Below are positions 25,257 to 34,579 of a DNA stretch of 64,000 nt, in pieces. The position numbers and the translations under genes were made by a program. Numbering within the stretch: the first letter of the stretch is position 1; each line of letters begins with the position of its first letter. The DNA is taken from the NCBI RefSeq assembly GCF_042675915.1, contig NZ_JBHTKL010000005.1, forward strand, positions 434,001 through 498,000. Reading direction: 5' to 3'. The notes below the pieces were generated by a model. The model did not search any database and was not told where the DNA came from. It saw only the letters and a list, made by a program, of their open reading frames with translations. Source of the DNA: Thalassobacillus_A hwangdonensis. GTDB taxonomy: Bacteria; Bacillota; Bacilli; Bacillales; Halobacillaceae.

Positions 25257-25285
25257 AAAAAAACCATACCTAAGGCGAGGTATAG
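25257..25285 (-). terminator. PreQ1 riboswitch terminator
   Basis: On the minus strand CTATACCT/AGGTATGG (one wobble) with loop CGCCTT precedes seven T. The loop side CCTTAG can also pair with CTAAGG at the end of the aptamer, giving the alternative anti-terminator. Confidence 0.8.
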
Positions 25286-25291
25286 TCTGAT

Positions 25292-25327
25292 CCTTAGTTT
25301 TTTATAGAGGGTGTTGCTAGAACCTCT
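25292..25327 (-). promoter_or_regulatory. PreQ1-I riboswitch aptamer
   Basis: The minus strand reads AGAGGTTCTAGCAACACCCT followed by CTATAAAAAACTAAGG, matching the class-I preQ1 aptamer almost base for base (stem AGAGG/CCTCT, A-rich tail). With the terminator just downstream it should switch off queCDE transcription when preQ1 is plentiful. Confidence 0.93.
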
Positions 25328-25458
25328 CCTGCATCGGTTGACGCAGACTTTTATTCATTTCTAAGCAGTAGTATAGCATCTGAGTGGACTCCTGTTAAGT
25401 GTATTCGGTCATGTACCATACATTTACAAATTTATATTCTAAATATATTGAATTATTT

Positions 25459-25476
25459 ATTCTATTAATATAGAAT
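25459..25476. promoter_or_regulatory. Inverted repeat operator upstream of ArsR-like regulator
   Basis: ATTCTAT-TAAT-ATAGAAT, a perfect 7-bp inverted repeat, lies 24 bases upstream of the regulator ATG in an AT-rich promoter region. It is a likely autoregulatory operator for the winged-helix protein and its MFS partner. Confidence 0.5.
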
Positions 25477-25500
25477 TATATAAAAGAATGGAGGTAGGTT

Positions 25501-26544
25501 ATGGGAATTTTTACTGCGACAAGCAGAAAACGAGAAACCTACAAAGTAGAAATTGCTCAATCCTTGCTTTGGGAGTGCGCGCTTGGAATTGCAGCAGTAA
25601 CAAATGGTCGTCTGCTCGATACGATGGAAACTTCAAAAGCGGAGTGGGGGAAGTTAAGGAATAGACTTTCCGATCAGTTAAATGATCAGTTGGATCTTGT
25701 ACAACAGAACAACACTTGGAAAACGCTATTACAATTGCTGCATCAAGGTGATTTTCATAGGTTGGAAGATTTCATCGAGTATATCGATCGTATGGACGGG
25801 AGAAGTCTGAAATTTGTTGCCATTCCATTCCTCGGGGATGATTTACAGGATAAACGCAGGAAAGCTTCGGAAGGTCATAATGAAGCAATCGAACATTTGA
25901 AAGAAGTGACGAGGGACAATCCGTTTTTTCCGAATTACATTGAATATATTGCAAACGAAGATACAGGTGAATTGAAACAGCATCTGACTGAGGTAATGGA
26001 AAAATGGTACAAGGAAGTCGTGGAACCACAAGCAGATAAGCTTGAGGGTATATTGGAGAGAGATGCTACAGCTAAAGTTAAAAATAAAACTGCGATGCAT
26101 CCAGAATCCTTTGTCGAATGGGCGACAGGGGGGATATCCTATCTACCTGAACCGCGAGTAGAGAAGGTGTTGTTGATTCCGCACGTCACTTACCGACCGT
26201 GGAATGTCGAAGCGGATATCGAAGGGTCGAAGGTATTCTATTATCCTGTTTCGAATGAAAGCATCCATCCAGGAGATGCGTACACACCCAGTGCATCACT
26301 CGTGCAGAAGCACAAGGCGCTAGGGGATGAGGTAAGGTTGCGCATCATCAAGCTATTAGCAGAGCAGGACCAAAGCTTACAGGACTTGCATGGACAATTG
26401 GATGCTGGAAAGTCTACGGTTCATCACCATTTGAAAATTCTCCGTTCGTGCCGTCTTGTAGAAGTGGATAAAGGCGTTTATACATTGAAGCGGCAAGCGT
26501 TGGAGTCATTGGCTGGGGAATTGAAGGATTATATCGGGTGGTGA
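25501..26544 (+). CDS. Winged-helix (ArsR-type) transcriptional regulator with large N-terminal domain
   Basis: A 347-residue protein. The C-terminal ~80 residues form an ArsR-like DNA-binding domain: HKALGDEVRLRIIKLLAEQD, then LDAGKSTVHHHLKILRSCRL as recognition helix. The N-terminal ~250 residues are an uncharacterised domain with several helices, longer than classical ArsR proteins. ATG 25501 follows GGAGGTAGG. Four bases later an MFS exporter gene starts, so this is probably a local repressor of that exporter. Its ligand is unknown. Confidence 0.82.
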   Translation: MGIFTATSRKRETYKVEIAQSLLWECALGIAAVTNGRLLDTMETSKAEWGKLRNRLSDQLNDQLDLVQQNNTWKTLLQLLHQGDFHRLEDFIEYIDRMDGRSLKFVAIPFLGDDLQDKRRKASEGHNEAIEHLKEVTRDNPFFPNYIEYIANEDTGELKQHLTEVMEKWYKEVVEPQADKLEGILERDATAKVKNKTAMHPESFVEWATGGISYLPEPRVEKVLLIPHVTYRPWNVEADIEGSKVFYYPVSNESIHPGDAYTPSASLVQKHKALGDEVRLRIIKLLAEQDQSLQDLHGQLDAGKSTVHHHLKILRSCRLVEVDKGVYTLKRQALESLAGELKDYIGW

Positions 26545-26548
26545 ATGT

Positions 26549-27787
26549 ATGGGACAGGTAGAGTACCAATCTCAAGCACATGAGGAAAACCCATCATTCA
26601 AAGTGAATTATCCGGTATTTCGTTTGATGGGCGGGAATTTTGTGTCCTTTTTCGGAGATCAGATCTATTTGATTGCGATTCCTTTGATTGTGCTGGCATT
26701 GACAGGATCTCCGTTTATTATGGGGGTGGTCGCTGCTCTTGAGCGGTTACCAATTTTGCTCCAACCATTTTTAGGAATCGTCGCGGACCGGTTCGATCGC
26801 AGAAAAGTTCTGATGGTCTGTGATGCGCTCAGAGGAACAGTTGTATTGATTTTAGGAGTTACCTATTTGACTGGAAACCTTCCTATTACATACTTATTGA
26901 TCGGTGCATTTGTAATCGGACTGCTGAGCCAGCTGTATAACACTGCTCAGTTCGCTATACTGCCGAGGCTCGTTCGTCCATCCGACTTACAACTGGCAAA
27001 TTCCATCAATAGCGGGATTTTCCAGACGTCAGTATTTATTGCACCAGGGCTTGGTGGCATCCTGATTGCTGCTTATGACCCAGGCTATGCGCTGGTGATC
27101 AATGGAATCAGTTTTTTTGCAGCACTCTTGGCAGTTTCCAGTATCAAGCTTTCCCCACCGGAAGAAAAGCAGGCATCAACTGGATGGATGCTCCAGATTA
27201 AAGAGGGTTTTCGTTTTGTCATTCAAACGCGACCGATTCTGTTTACCAACTTGTCGATGTTCTTATCCATATTCGGAACGACAATTTTGTTGACACTGAT
27301 GGTGTTTCATTTGAAAGATACAATCGGATTGACTGCTGGGCAGATAGGATTTCTTTTATCGATCGGTGGCTTAGGTGCAGTAGGCGGTGCGCTTGCATCA
27401 GGATTTTTCAGAAAAAGGTTTTCCTATGGAAACATCCTCTTTACAGCTGCATTAATTGGGGGAGGATCGATTATTCTGTTCGCGTACGTCCAATCGTTTG
27501 TCCTCTTGGTTGTGGCGAATGCTATCGGGACCGTTTGTGCATCGATTCAAAGTCCTTGTATCGTGACGCTGCGTCAATTGCTCACGCCGGATCGATTGTT
27601 AGGGAGAGTACAGGCCACGAGCAGGTTTATGACGTGGATGCTTATGCCGGTCGGAGCATTCAGTGCTGGTGTTCTGGCAGAATATATAGGAACTTCGATG
27701 ACGATCGCAATTGGTGGGATGGTCACCTTAATTGCAGGATTTCTTTATTTGCATCCATCGCTCCGTGTTCGTGCGATGCATCCATAG
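26549..27787 (+). CDS. MFS transporter, drug/macrolide efflux type
   Basis: A 412-residue transporter with about twelve helices. FFGDQIYLIAIPLIVLALTG in helix 1 and the loop motif GIVADRFDRRKVLMVCDALR are typical of the MFS_3 group that includes macrolide exporters and EntS. ATG 26549 lies four bases after the ArsR-like gene, so the two are co-transcribed. Likely exports a toxic compound sensed by the regulator; the compound is not known. Confidence 0.88.
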   Translation: MGQVEYQSQAHEENPSFKVNYPVFRLMGGNFVSFFGDQIYLIAIPLIVLALTGSPFIMGVVAALERLPILLQPFLGIVADRFDRRKVLMVCDALRGTVVLILGVTYLTGNLPITYLLIGAFVIGLLSQLYNTAQFAILPRLVRPSDLQLANSINSGIFQTSVFIAPGLGGILIAAYDPGYALVINGISFFAALLAVSSIKLSPPEEKQASTGWMLQIKEGFRFVIQTRPILFTNLSMFLSIFGTTILLTLMVFHLKDTIGLTAGQIGFLLSIGGLGAVGGALASGFFRKRFSYGNILFTAALIGGGSIILFAYVQSFVLLVVANAIGTVCASIQSPCIVTLRQLLTPDRLLGRVQATSRFMTWMLMPVGAFSAGVLAEYIGTSMTIAIGGMVTLIAGFLYLHPSLRVRAMHP

Positions 27788-27788
27788 T

Positions 27789-27822
27789 AAAAATCCGCGG
27801 AGGCTCAGCCTCCACGGATTTA
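27789..27822. terminator. Bidirectional terminator between convergent genes
   Basis: Long stem AAATCCG-C-GGAGGC / GCCTCC-A-CGGATTT serves the MFS gene on plus and the anti-sigma gene on minus. Confidence 0.75.
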
Positions 27823-27830
27823 TAATGGTG

Positions 27831-29234
27831 TCACTTCAAGTCGATTGTAAATGGATCCATTTCTACTATCTCATCATTGAGACTAAGCGTAGGGAATGGG
27901 ACAATCAGCATATAATCTTCAATTGACTTACTTTTTGCGAGGTCGAAGGTGGATGTGTAACGGTATTTATCCTGTTCCGAATTTTCCACCGTGGTATTTC
28001 GAATCGTGTGCTCGATCATCTCTGAGTAATAATTCGCATGACCACTGTCATCCAGTTGGAAATGTTCCTTTGGTACGAGTTTGACGAACTCAGCAAAATT
28101 GTCCAGGATATCTTGCCTTAAAGAACTATTTTCCATGTTGTCCACCGTGTAGTCGAGGGTCAGTTCGCCATCTTTAGCAGCCATATCATGCACAGTGATT
28201 TGGTAGTCGAATCTTGGACTGTTCACGGTGAATGGTGCGGCATCATCCAATGTGTGGTGGCCATGTTTATCTTGCAATTCGACCTCCGCACTAACGTTCA
28301 GTGAAGTTACATTCTCATCAAGTCCGGTTTTGAAAAGCTCACGCACCGTCTTTTGTACCTTCCCATCAGTTTCAACGAAATCAATGACTGTCGAGTTTGA
28401 CTTTGCTAACCGGTTCCCTAAATTGTCTGTAATAGAAAGGTTGATGTGATCATCTTTGTTATCAACTGTGTAACTGTATTCGAGCAAGGTAGTTGCTTTC
28501 CCTTTGGTAATGGAGTGGACGCTTACATCATAAATTCCGTTTGTTTGACTATCTACTTCAATTGTTTCAGCAGGAATTTTCTCCACCGGCACATCAAATT
28601 TCCATGTCCCATTCACATCTGCCATATGCGTGAATGTGAGTGGTAACGTGAAATCTTTAGGTATGTTCGCCTCACTACTGTAAAATTCAATTGATCCGAT
28701 GAACGTATCTCCGTCCTTCTTCAGACCAGAACTCCCGGACCCCCATTGATTCTGATCTTTTCCATCAAATAGGTGATAATTCAATCCACCAACAGGGCGG
28801 TTGCCTTTATCCATATGTTCAATGGTGAGGTCTTTTCCTTTTGCTTCGAAAGTGACCCCCATGACATTCCCGTCGTAGTAAGCGCTCGTAATCGTTACAT
28901 CCACACCATTATCCGTAGACGTTTCGTTAAGTTCGGTCACTGCATCATTGACATACAACTCATTGCCCAAGCTGGAACCGACCTTCTGATAAATGGATCC
29001 TAGCACAGGAACATCTGCCAATACATTCGAAACTGGTGCGAACAGGAAACCAGATACGAGAACGAGAGAGGCTGCTGTACTTGAAAGGGCTCCACTCAAT
29101 TTCCATGCTTTTTTCCGTTTCATCTGACGCTTTTGTTGTCGGCCGTCTTCCATTCCCTTTGAAATTGCTTGAAACACTTCATCTTTCGGCACTTCAATAT
29201 TCTTCATTTGTTTATCCATCCACTTTTTATCCAT
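27831..29234 (-). CDS. DUF4179-type membrane anti-sigma factor
   Basis: A 467-residue protein with a short cytoplasmic N-terminus rich in Lys/Arg (residues 1-45), one membrane helix (about 47-70, ending VSNVLADVP), and a large extracytoplasmic domain rich in beta strands, the layout of DUF4179 anti-sigma proteins. Its ATG overlaps the end of the ECF sigma gene by eight bases (ATGGATAA). It probably binds the sigma factor through the N-terminal segment and senses an envelope signal outside. The trigger is unknown. Confidence 0.85.
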   Translation of the reverse strand: MDKKWMDKQMKNIEVPKDEVFQAISKGMEDGRQQKRQMKRKKAWKLSGALSSTAASLVLVSGFLFAPVSNVLADVPVLGSIYQKVGSSLGNELYVNDAVTELNETSTDNGVDVTITSAYYDGNVMGVTFEAKGKDLTIEHMDKGNRPVGGLNYHLFDGKDQNQWGSGSSGLKKDGDTFIGSIEFYSSEANIPKDFTLPLTFTHMADVNGTWKFDVPVEKIPAETIEVDSQTNGIYDVSVHSITKGKATTLLEYSYTVDNKDDHINLSITDNLGNRLAKSNSTVIDFVETDGKVQKTVRELFKTGLDENVTSLNVSAEVELQDKHGHHTLDDAAPFTVNSPRFDYQITVHDMAAKDGELTLDYTVDNMENSSLRQDILDNFAEFVKLVPKEHFQLDDSGHANYYSEMIEHTIRNTTVENSEQDKYRYTSTFDLAKSKSIEDYMLIVPFPTLSLNDEIVEMDPFTIDLK

Positions 29235-29751
29235 ATACGTTGACTCCTTCCAATATCCGCTTCAGCTCTGCTTTTCCGCGGTGAAGATAGGTTTTGATCG
29301 TTCCTTCAGGCTTGTCCATCGTTAGAGAAATTGATTGAATCGATTGGTCATGATAATAGAAAAGGATGATGACCGTCTGATAGTGGTAGTCCAATGTTGC
29401 TATTGCATGAGCAAGATCCATCTCATCCTCTTTTGCTACAGATTCTGAAGGGGCGATCTGATCAAGGAAATCATCCCCGGTAAGTACGATTTTCTTTTGC
29501 TTTTTGATGAAGTCATACGCAGTCCGGATCAATATTTTTGTAAGCCATGTGCTGAAGTAAGCAGGCTCCTTCAATTGGTGAATCGAAAGGAAGGCTTTGC
29601 ATACAGCTTCCTGAACGATATCAAGCGCATCGTCTTTATTTCTTACATAGAGATAAGCGGTGCGATAGAGCTTGTCGCTTTCTTCGCGGACAAGCCATTC
29701 AAACGCTCGCTCATCTCCTTTAATCGCTTTCTTTACTAGTTTTACATCCAT
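29227..29751 (-). CDS. ECF RNA polymerase sigma factor
   Basis: A 174-residue sigma-70 family protein. Region 2 includes YRTAYLYVRNKDDALDIVQE and AVCKAFLSIHQLKEPAYFST; region 4 has QSISLTMDKPEGTIKTYLHR. ATG 29751 follows AGGAGGTTGAAAG. Co-encoded with the DUF4179 anti-sigma factor downstream, it belongs to the class of ECF factors controlling envelope stress. A TGAAAC promoter element upstream suggests autoregulation. Confidence 0.92.
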   Translation of the reverse strand: MDVKLVKKAIKGDERAFEWLVREESDKLYRTAYLYVRNKDDALDIVQEAVCKAFLSIHQLKEPAYFSTWLTKILIRTAYDFIKKQKKIVLTGDDFLDQIAPSESVAKEDEMDLAHAIATLDYHYQTVIILFYYHDQSIQSISLTMDKPEGTIKTYLHRGKAELKRILEGVNVYG

Positions 29752-29775
29752 CTTTCAACCTCCTGTCACCCATTA

Positions 29776-29802
29776 GAGCAACCACCCTGGCAAAAAGTTT
29801 CA
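29776..29802 (-). promoter_or_regulatory. Candidate ECF promoter
   Basis: Minus strand TGAAAC (29802-29797) followed by TTTTT and a 16-base spacer to TGCTCT. The -35 is a perfect ECF element; the -10 departs from CGTC, so the call is moderate. Confidence 0.4.
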
Positions 29803-29850
29803 AAAATATGTACCAAATTTCATTTTACATGGAAAATCACTTGAAATAAG

Positions 29851-29881
29851 CAAAAAAGGAACCGTCCGAAAACGGTTCCTT
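29851..29881 (-). terminator. Terminator of the secreted nuclease gene
   Basis: Stem AAAGGAACCGT/ACGGTTCCTTT with loop TTTCGG on the minus strand, running into six T. Confidence 0.85.
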
Positions 29882-29896
29882 TCTTTAATCTTTCTA

Positions 29897-32677
29897 TTAC
29901 TGGTTCATCCACTCCTGCTGGCGCTCGAGTCGGTGAGTCAGCTGCTTTTCAGCTACACGGTCCATGACCGCCTCGACCTTGGAATTGCGGAATTCTTTTT
30001 CTACGCGATCCAATGTCAGCTTCATCACCTTGATGGAAGCCTTCGTGCGCATCCGATCTTTCCGGTCCGCATCCTGCAGGAAATTCGCGAACGCATCCAA
30101 TAAGATTTCATAAATTTGTTCACTTGTAAGTGTGCCGTCGTTCACGTACATGATCATCTTCTGGGAAAGTTCTTCTGAGCTCAGATCGCCGTTCATCCAT
30201 TGCTCAATATCCAGTTCCAATTGTTCAGTAGGGGAGACCTGCGCTTCGACCAAGTCTTCAATCCCTCGGGGCTTCAGTTGTCTCGTCCCATTAAATTCTC
30301 CGGAGAGGCCGGTAATCGTAATCCGATCTCCTTCACCATATGGAAAAGTTTCGAATGTGGTTCCTGTACGGCTGTCGAGTCGGACAAGGACGGATTCATC
30401 GCCTTTGACAGCGGTGAATTCGGTGGTTCCGTAAGCATTTGCTTCTCGTAAATCAGTGATTGTTACGTCTTCCAGCTGTACGAGTGAACCTTCGTTGGAT
30501 TCATTCACTTCTGCAGGTGTAACGGAAACGGGCTCAGGAATAGCAGCAGTACCGGTCACTTCCAACTTAGAGACATTTCCCAACTGGAATTCTCCGTTAT
30601 ATTCATCGGTTTTTCCTGTAAGTCGTACGACATCTCCGGGATTTACATCAACATCACCTTGGTACACATAGGTACCAGCAGTATCATCCTGCATATAAAA
30701 ACCATTGCTTCCCCAAAGCCCTGATTCGGAAGTGACGACACCTTCGACAGTTACTTCAGTTCCGATCGGTAATGCTTTTGCTTCTTCTACGGTCACTGCA
30801 GGTGCTTCTGGTTCTTCAGGATCTCCATCATAGTCATCGGATCGAGTATAGCCTGCTTCATTGGCTTCAGCCTCTGTCCAGAAAAATACACGTTTTTCCA
30901 CTGGAACTTCAGACCATTGCTCAGGAGCAAGATAAAGCATTGTATCGGAATTCCCGACGTACTTTGAAAATCCTTTCTGATCATCATTCGCTCGGAACAC
31001 GAATGGAAGCTCAAGGAGTGGGTCCTCCGGGTTCCAAATGCCGAGTTCCGCATCTTTGGCAGCTTTTACTGCATCTTGATAATCCGGATAGACGTCTTCA
31101 TTGATCGGGTAGAGGAAGTAGGTGACCGCATAGCCTTCCTGTACCATTTTCAAATTGGTATTAAGATTGTCTTCTTTTCGAATGACCTCTGCCAGCAAAC
31201 GGCCGTAGTCATCGGTAGCTTCTTCTCCGACGCGGACGATGACTTCATCTCCCTGTTGGAGCAGTTCATTCATATAAACTTTGGCAGCTTCACCGAGCCG
31301 CTGTTGGTTTTCATTAATCGTATCTCTTGCAGGATCATCGTTATGAGCCGCATAAGTTTCCGGCGTGTCGATATTCACGTAACGGACCTTCGTAGTGCCA
31401 AGTACTGGCGATTCCAAATGGATCGTATCTCCATCGACGACACTTTTCACCGTTGCTTCGTAATCGCCAGCTACGCTAGGGATCTCCGGCTGTTCTGCTG
31501 AAACCTGCAAGTCATCCAGTGAGCGAGGAATGATTTGATACGTATCATATTGACTCAAAATTGCTGTAATGTCGTACCAGGTTCCAGACTGGATCTCTCC
31601 AACATCCATCGAACCTTCGATAACTCTGAGCGTTGTTCCATTGAAGTTTTCATCAATCAGGCTGATGTTATAACCGCCACCTGCAGGGTCTGCAGGTACA
31701 TCCTTCACATAGCCAGTCAGATGGACAAGCTGTCCTTCCAATGGTTCTGCAACTGAAGCATTCTGAAGGTCTTCCAATGTGACTTCTGCTGGTGCGGGAA
31801 GTGGGTTGTTTTCTGACAACTTCGTGAGTTCGGTAGGAACGAGTTCCAGCAATTTCTTGTAGCTGTCCAGCTTTCCTTTCACCATGACTTCATCCCCTTC
31901 TTTCAGATTAGGAAAAGCAGATGGATCGAAAGCGAATAGGTTGATGCCTGCGGTTTCATCCTGGATGTATGTAGATAATTTAGAGCCTCCAATGGCATCA
32001 TTGTCTGCAAGTACAATGCCAGTCACCGTGACTTCTGTTCCGACCGGTTGATTCCGGGCTTCTGCAATCGTCATTTCTCCTGATGCAGGAGGATCTTCCG
32101 GATCGGATGGGGAACTGAGATGTGCTCCTAAATAGGTGAATGTATCCTTCGCGTGTGCATCCCAGTTTTCAATCGTGAAGGTATCACTTCCGGTGGTTAC
32201 AGCTTCATTACGGACAAGAGTTTTGTCTGCGCCGAAGTCTGTATCATCTCCGATTGTACCGATTACATCAATGATCGAGCCATTCTGTTTAAGTGCTACG
32301 GCATCATTGCCATTGAAATTGGCGGTAGTGGAGTTTTTATCCGTAACAGACTGAATGGAATCGCCGGCACTGCTATGCGACAGGACATACACATCTCCTG
32401 AGGCTAGAGTTCCTGAGAGTGTATCCGTGTTGGTTGGTGTGGTGCTGCCGTTGGAGTAGAGTTCGACAGTGATCGTGCTTAAATCAAGCTCCGATCCCGT
32501 TCCATTATAGATTTCCAACGCTTTGTTATAGCTGCTGCCTTCCACATATTCCGAGAAGAAAATTCCTTCGGTCTCCTCAGCATGAGCGGGCTTGATTGTC
32601 GAGAAATTAGTAAGGACAAGGACAGCGATCATCATGATCGCCAAAACTTTAATGAAACTGTTTTTTACCATTTTCAT
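29897..32677 (-). CDS. Large secreted nuclease: lamin-tail, OB-fold and SNase domains
   Basis: A 926-residue exported protein. Signal peptide 1-32 (ends PAHA). Domains in order: lamin-tail-like (about 35-185, FFSEYVEGSSYNKALEIYNG), OB-fold repeats of the YhcR type (about 200-395, IQDETAGINLFAF), staphylococcal-nuclease domain (about 405-560), a short linker, another OB-fold region (about 630-790, MQDDTAGTYVYQG), and a charged helical C-terminus. The SNase active site is intact: VVDGDTI, VRYVNIDTPET (Arg, Asp, Glu) and DDYGRLLAEV (Arg). It should degrade extracellular DNA/RNA for phosphate or nucleoside supply. No cell-wall anchor is seen. Confidence 0.92.
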   Translation of the reverse strand: MKMVKNSFIKVLAIMMIAVLVLTNFSTIKPAHAEETEGIFFSEYVEGSSYNKALEIYNGTGSELDLSTITVELYSNGSTTPTNTDTLSGTLASGDVYVLSHSSAGDSIQSVTDKNSTTANFNGNDAVALKQNGSIIDVIGTIGDDTDFGADKTLVRNEAVTTGSDTFTIENWDAHAKDTFTYLGAHLSSPSDPEDPPASGEMTIAEARNQPVGTEVTVTGIVLADNDAIGGSKLSTYIQDETAGINLFAFDPSAFPNLKEGDEVMVKGKLDSYKKLLELVPTELTKLSENNPLPAPAEVTLEDLQNASVAEPLEGQLVHLTGYVKDVPADPAGGGYNISLIDENFNGTTLRVIEGSMDVGEIQSGTWYDITAILSQYDTYQIIPRSLDDLQVSAEQPEIPSVAGDYEATVKSVVDGDTIHLESPVLGTTKVRYVNIDTPETYAAHNDDPARDTINENQQRLGEAAKVYMNELLQQGDEVIVRVGEEATDDYGRLLAEVIRKEDNLNTNLKMVQEGYAVTYFLYPINEDVYPDYQDAVKAAKDAELGIWNPEDPLLELPFVFRANDDQKGFSKYVGNSDTMLYLAPEQWSEVPVEKRVFFWTEAEANEAGYTRSDDYDGDPEEPEAPAVTVEEAKALPIGTEVTVEGVVTSESGLWGSNGFYMQDDTAGTYVYQGDVDVNPGDVVRLTGKTDEYNGEFQLGNVSKLEVTGTAAIPEPVSVTPAEVNESNEGSLVQLEDVTITDLREANAYGTTEFTAVKGDESVLVRLDSRTGTTFETFPYGEGDRITITGLSGEFNGTRQLKPRGIEDLVEAQVSPTEQLELDIEQWMNGDLSSEELSQKMIMYVNDGTLTSEQIYEILLDAFANFLQDADRKDRMRTKASIKVMKLTLDRVEKEFRNSKVEAVMDRVAEKQLTHRLERQQEWMNQ

Positions 32678-32864
32678 CCTCCTGTGTGAGATAATTGAAT
32701 TCAGTTTCAGTGTAGCAAATGAATGTTAAAGGAAGATGAAGCTGGAATAAAATGTTTCCAATGACCTGTATAATCAGGCAAAAAGACATAGGGATTGAAC
32801 GGAACTGAAACAATAGACCCGTGCGCGGTGTCTAGTTGATAATTTGAAAAGGTGGGGGAAGAGA

Positions 32865-33521
32865 ATGAAAGCAGTAATTTTTGATTTTGATGGATTGATC
32901 GTCGACACAGAATCTGTCTGGTTCGACGTTTTCAAAGATGCGCTCCAAGAATACGGAGTAGACCTTACTATGGAAGAATTTGCGCTCGCAATTGGTACTA
33001 CAGACGATGTACTGTTCGATCATTTGGATAAAACTTATGCTGTACAGTTGGATCGAAATGCAATCAGAGAAAAAACGGAAGCACTCTATCAGCAGCGGAT
33101 GGAAGTGCTGATTTTGCGTGAAGGAGTGCTCGATTATTTACAGTCCGCAAAACAACTGGGATTGAAAATCGGTTTAGCTTCAAGCTCTAGTCGAAGCTGG
33201 GTGGAAGGCTTTTTGAAGAAGTTCGATATCTTCAATTATTTTGAAGTGATCCGGACGAAAGATGATGTGAATCGGGTGAAACCGGATCCGGAACTTTATC
33301 TGCAGGCAGTGGAAGCGTTAGAGGTAGCACCTGAAGAGACGGTGGTGTTCGAGGATTCGGCAAATGGCCTGGAAGCCGCTAAAGCAGCAGGCCTCCATTG
33401 CGTGATGGTACCGAACCCTGTCACAGCCATATTGTCGTTTGAAGGCCACCGGTTGAAGCTTGCTTCCATGGGTGACATGGAACTGAATCGTGTCCTTGAC
33501 CAAATCTCAGCCAAAGCATAG
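32865..33521 (+). CDS. HAD superfamily hydrolase, beta-phosphoglucomutase-like
   Basis: A 218-residue subfamily-IA HAD enzyme from ATG 32865 behind GGTGGGGG. Motif I is VIFDFDGLIVDTES (nucleophile Asp7, Asp9), motif II ASSSS, motif III Lys in RVKPDPELY and motif IV VFEDSANGLEAA. The helical cap lies between residues 15 and 85. Likely a sugar phosphatase or phosphoglucomutase. It runs tail-to-tail into the minus-strand nuclease gene with 15 bases overlap. Confidence 0.92.
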   Translation: MKAVIFDFDGLIVDTESVWFDVFKDALQEYGVDLTMEEFALAIGTTDDVLFDHLDKTYAVQLDRNAIREKTEALYQQRMEVLILREGVLDYLQSAKQLGLKIGLASSSSRSWVEGFLKKFDIFNYFEVIRTKDDVNRVKPDPELYLQAVEALEVAPEETVVFEDSANGLEAAKAAGLHCVMVPNPVTAILSFEGHRLKLASMGDMELNRVLDQISAKA

Positions 33522-34442
33522 CTCCTGGTAATTACACCGAGAGCATTTTCTTTCTTCCTGATACTGAGGGAAATGCTCGAGGTCCATTGGTTGGTTCTTG
33601 CTGATATCATCCAGGTACTTCATCATTTCCTGGATGCTCATGCCGAACAGGTTCTGCACATTCGTCAGATCTGCTTCATTGAGCTTATATTCCTGATGAG
33701 TACCTTCGAGCAAATATTCGTTACGGATGACAATTTGATCAAGCGACTCAATATTGAACCGCTGTTTTACATACAGGGCGTATAAAGCCAGCTGATTCCG
33801 GTCTTCTGACGACGCTTTACCAGTCTTCCAATCTACGATGATCCATTTATCACTTTTCAAGTCTCGATAAAGGAAGTCCATCACGACGTAGATTTTCACA
33901 TCTCCGACTGTCATGAACCGGAACTTCTCTGACTCGATGAACTGCATCTTTTCCTTTTTCTGAATATCGGAGAACGTTCGACTCTTAAAAAAGTGAACAA
34001 TAGCAGCGTCCAGTCGGGATTTGATTTTTTCTATCTTTTCTTTCGGTAGTTGCTGGTGCTGACTGTAATAGATTTCGTGCAGCATCGTGTAGCGATTCGG
34101 TTTATCATGCCAAAGGTGTTCCTTTTTGGTCGATTCAATGAAACCTTGGTTCAATTGGTTCCGGATCCGTTCGATCAGTGCGTTTTCAGAAGGGATACGG
34201 TCTGTTTTCAAGTAGTCCTGGATGACATGATAGATGACATCGTGGACAAGACTTCCGAAATGTATTTCCAAATTGGTGATTTTTTTCAGCCGGTACGTAT
34301 GGCGGGCCAGTGAGTCCGCATCGCGTAGCCAGCCATTATGGGAAACGTAATAGTCATACGCATATTTTCTCGGGCAGTCCATCAGCGTCTTATGACGGGA
34401 AACTGACCAGGACAGCTCAGGGAAAGGTTTTATTTCAAACAT
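33507..34442 (-). CDS. PD-(D/E)XK (RecB-like) nuclease with four-cysteine Fe-S site
   Basis: A 311-residue stand-alone RecB-family nuclease. The conserved N-terminal LSWSVSRHKTLMDCPRKYAY carries Cys23; the end has CSRCNYQELC (Cys300, 303, 309), so a [4Fe-4S] cluster as in AddB and Cas4 is likely. The nuclease core shows HFGSLVHDVI and the DxK element IIVDWKTGK. There is no helicase domain, cas gene or CRISPR array in the window. It may act in DNA repair or defence; the role is not known. ATG 34442 follows AGGAGGAT. Confidence 0.88.
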   Translation of the reverse strand: MFEIKPFPELSWSVSRHKTLMDCPRKYAYDYYVSHNGWLRDADSLARHTYRLKKITNLEIHFGSLVHDVIYHVIQDYLKTDRIPSENALIERIRNQLNQGFIESTKKEHLWHDKPNRYTMLHEIYYSQHQQLPKEKIEKIKSRLDAAIVHFFKSRTFSDIQKKEKMQFIESEKFRFMTVGDVKIYVVMDFLYRDLKSDKWIIVDWKTGKASSEDRNQLALYALYVKQRFNIESLDQIVIRNEYLLEGTHQEYKLNEADLTNVQNLFGMSIQEMMKYLDDISKNQPMDLEHFPQYQEERKCSRCNYQELCFG

Positions 34443-34579
34443 AGGAAATCCTCCTGTGACATCACATAACTTTCATTCTTCTATTCTATCAGATGAATGA
34501 CTTCTTTTACGAAAGAAGGAAATGCCGATATTAAAAGCGAAGATAAATAGTCCAACATAAGAGGAAAGTGGGGAAAATA

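Noticed and set aside
33507..34442. Cas4
   Set aside because: Same fold and cysteine pattern, but no CRISPR locus and larger than typical Cas4.
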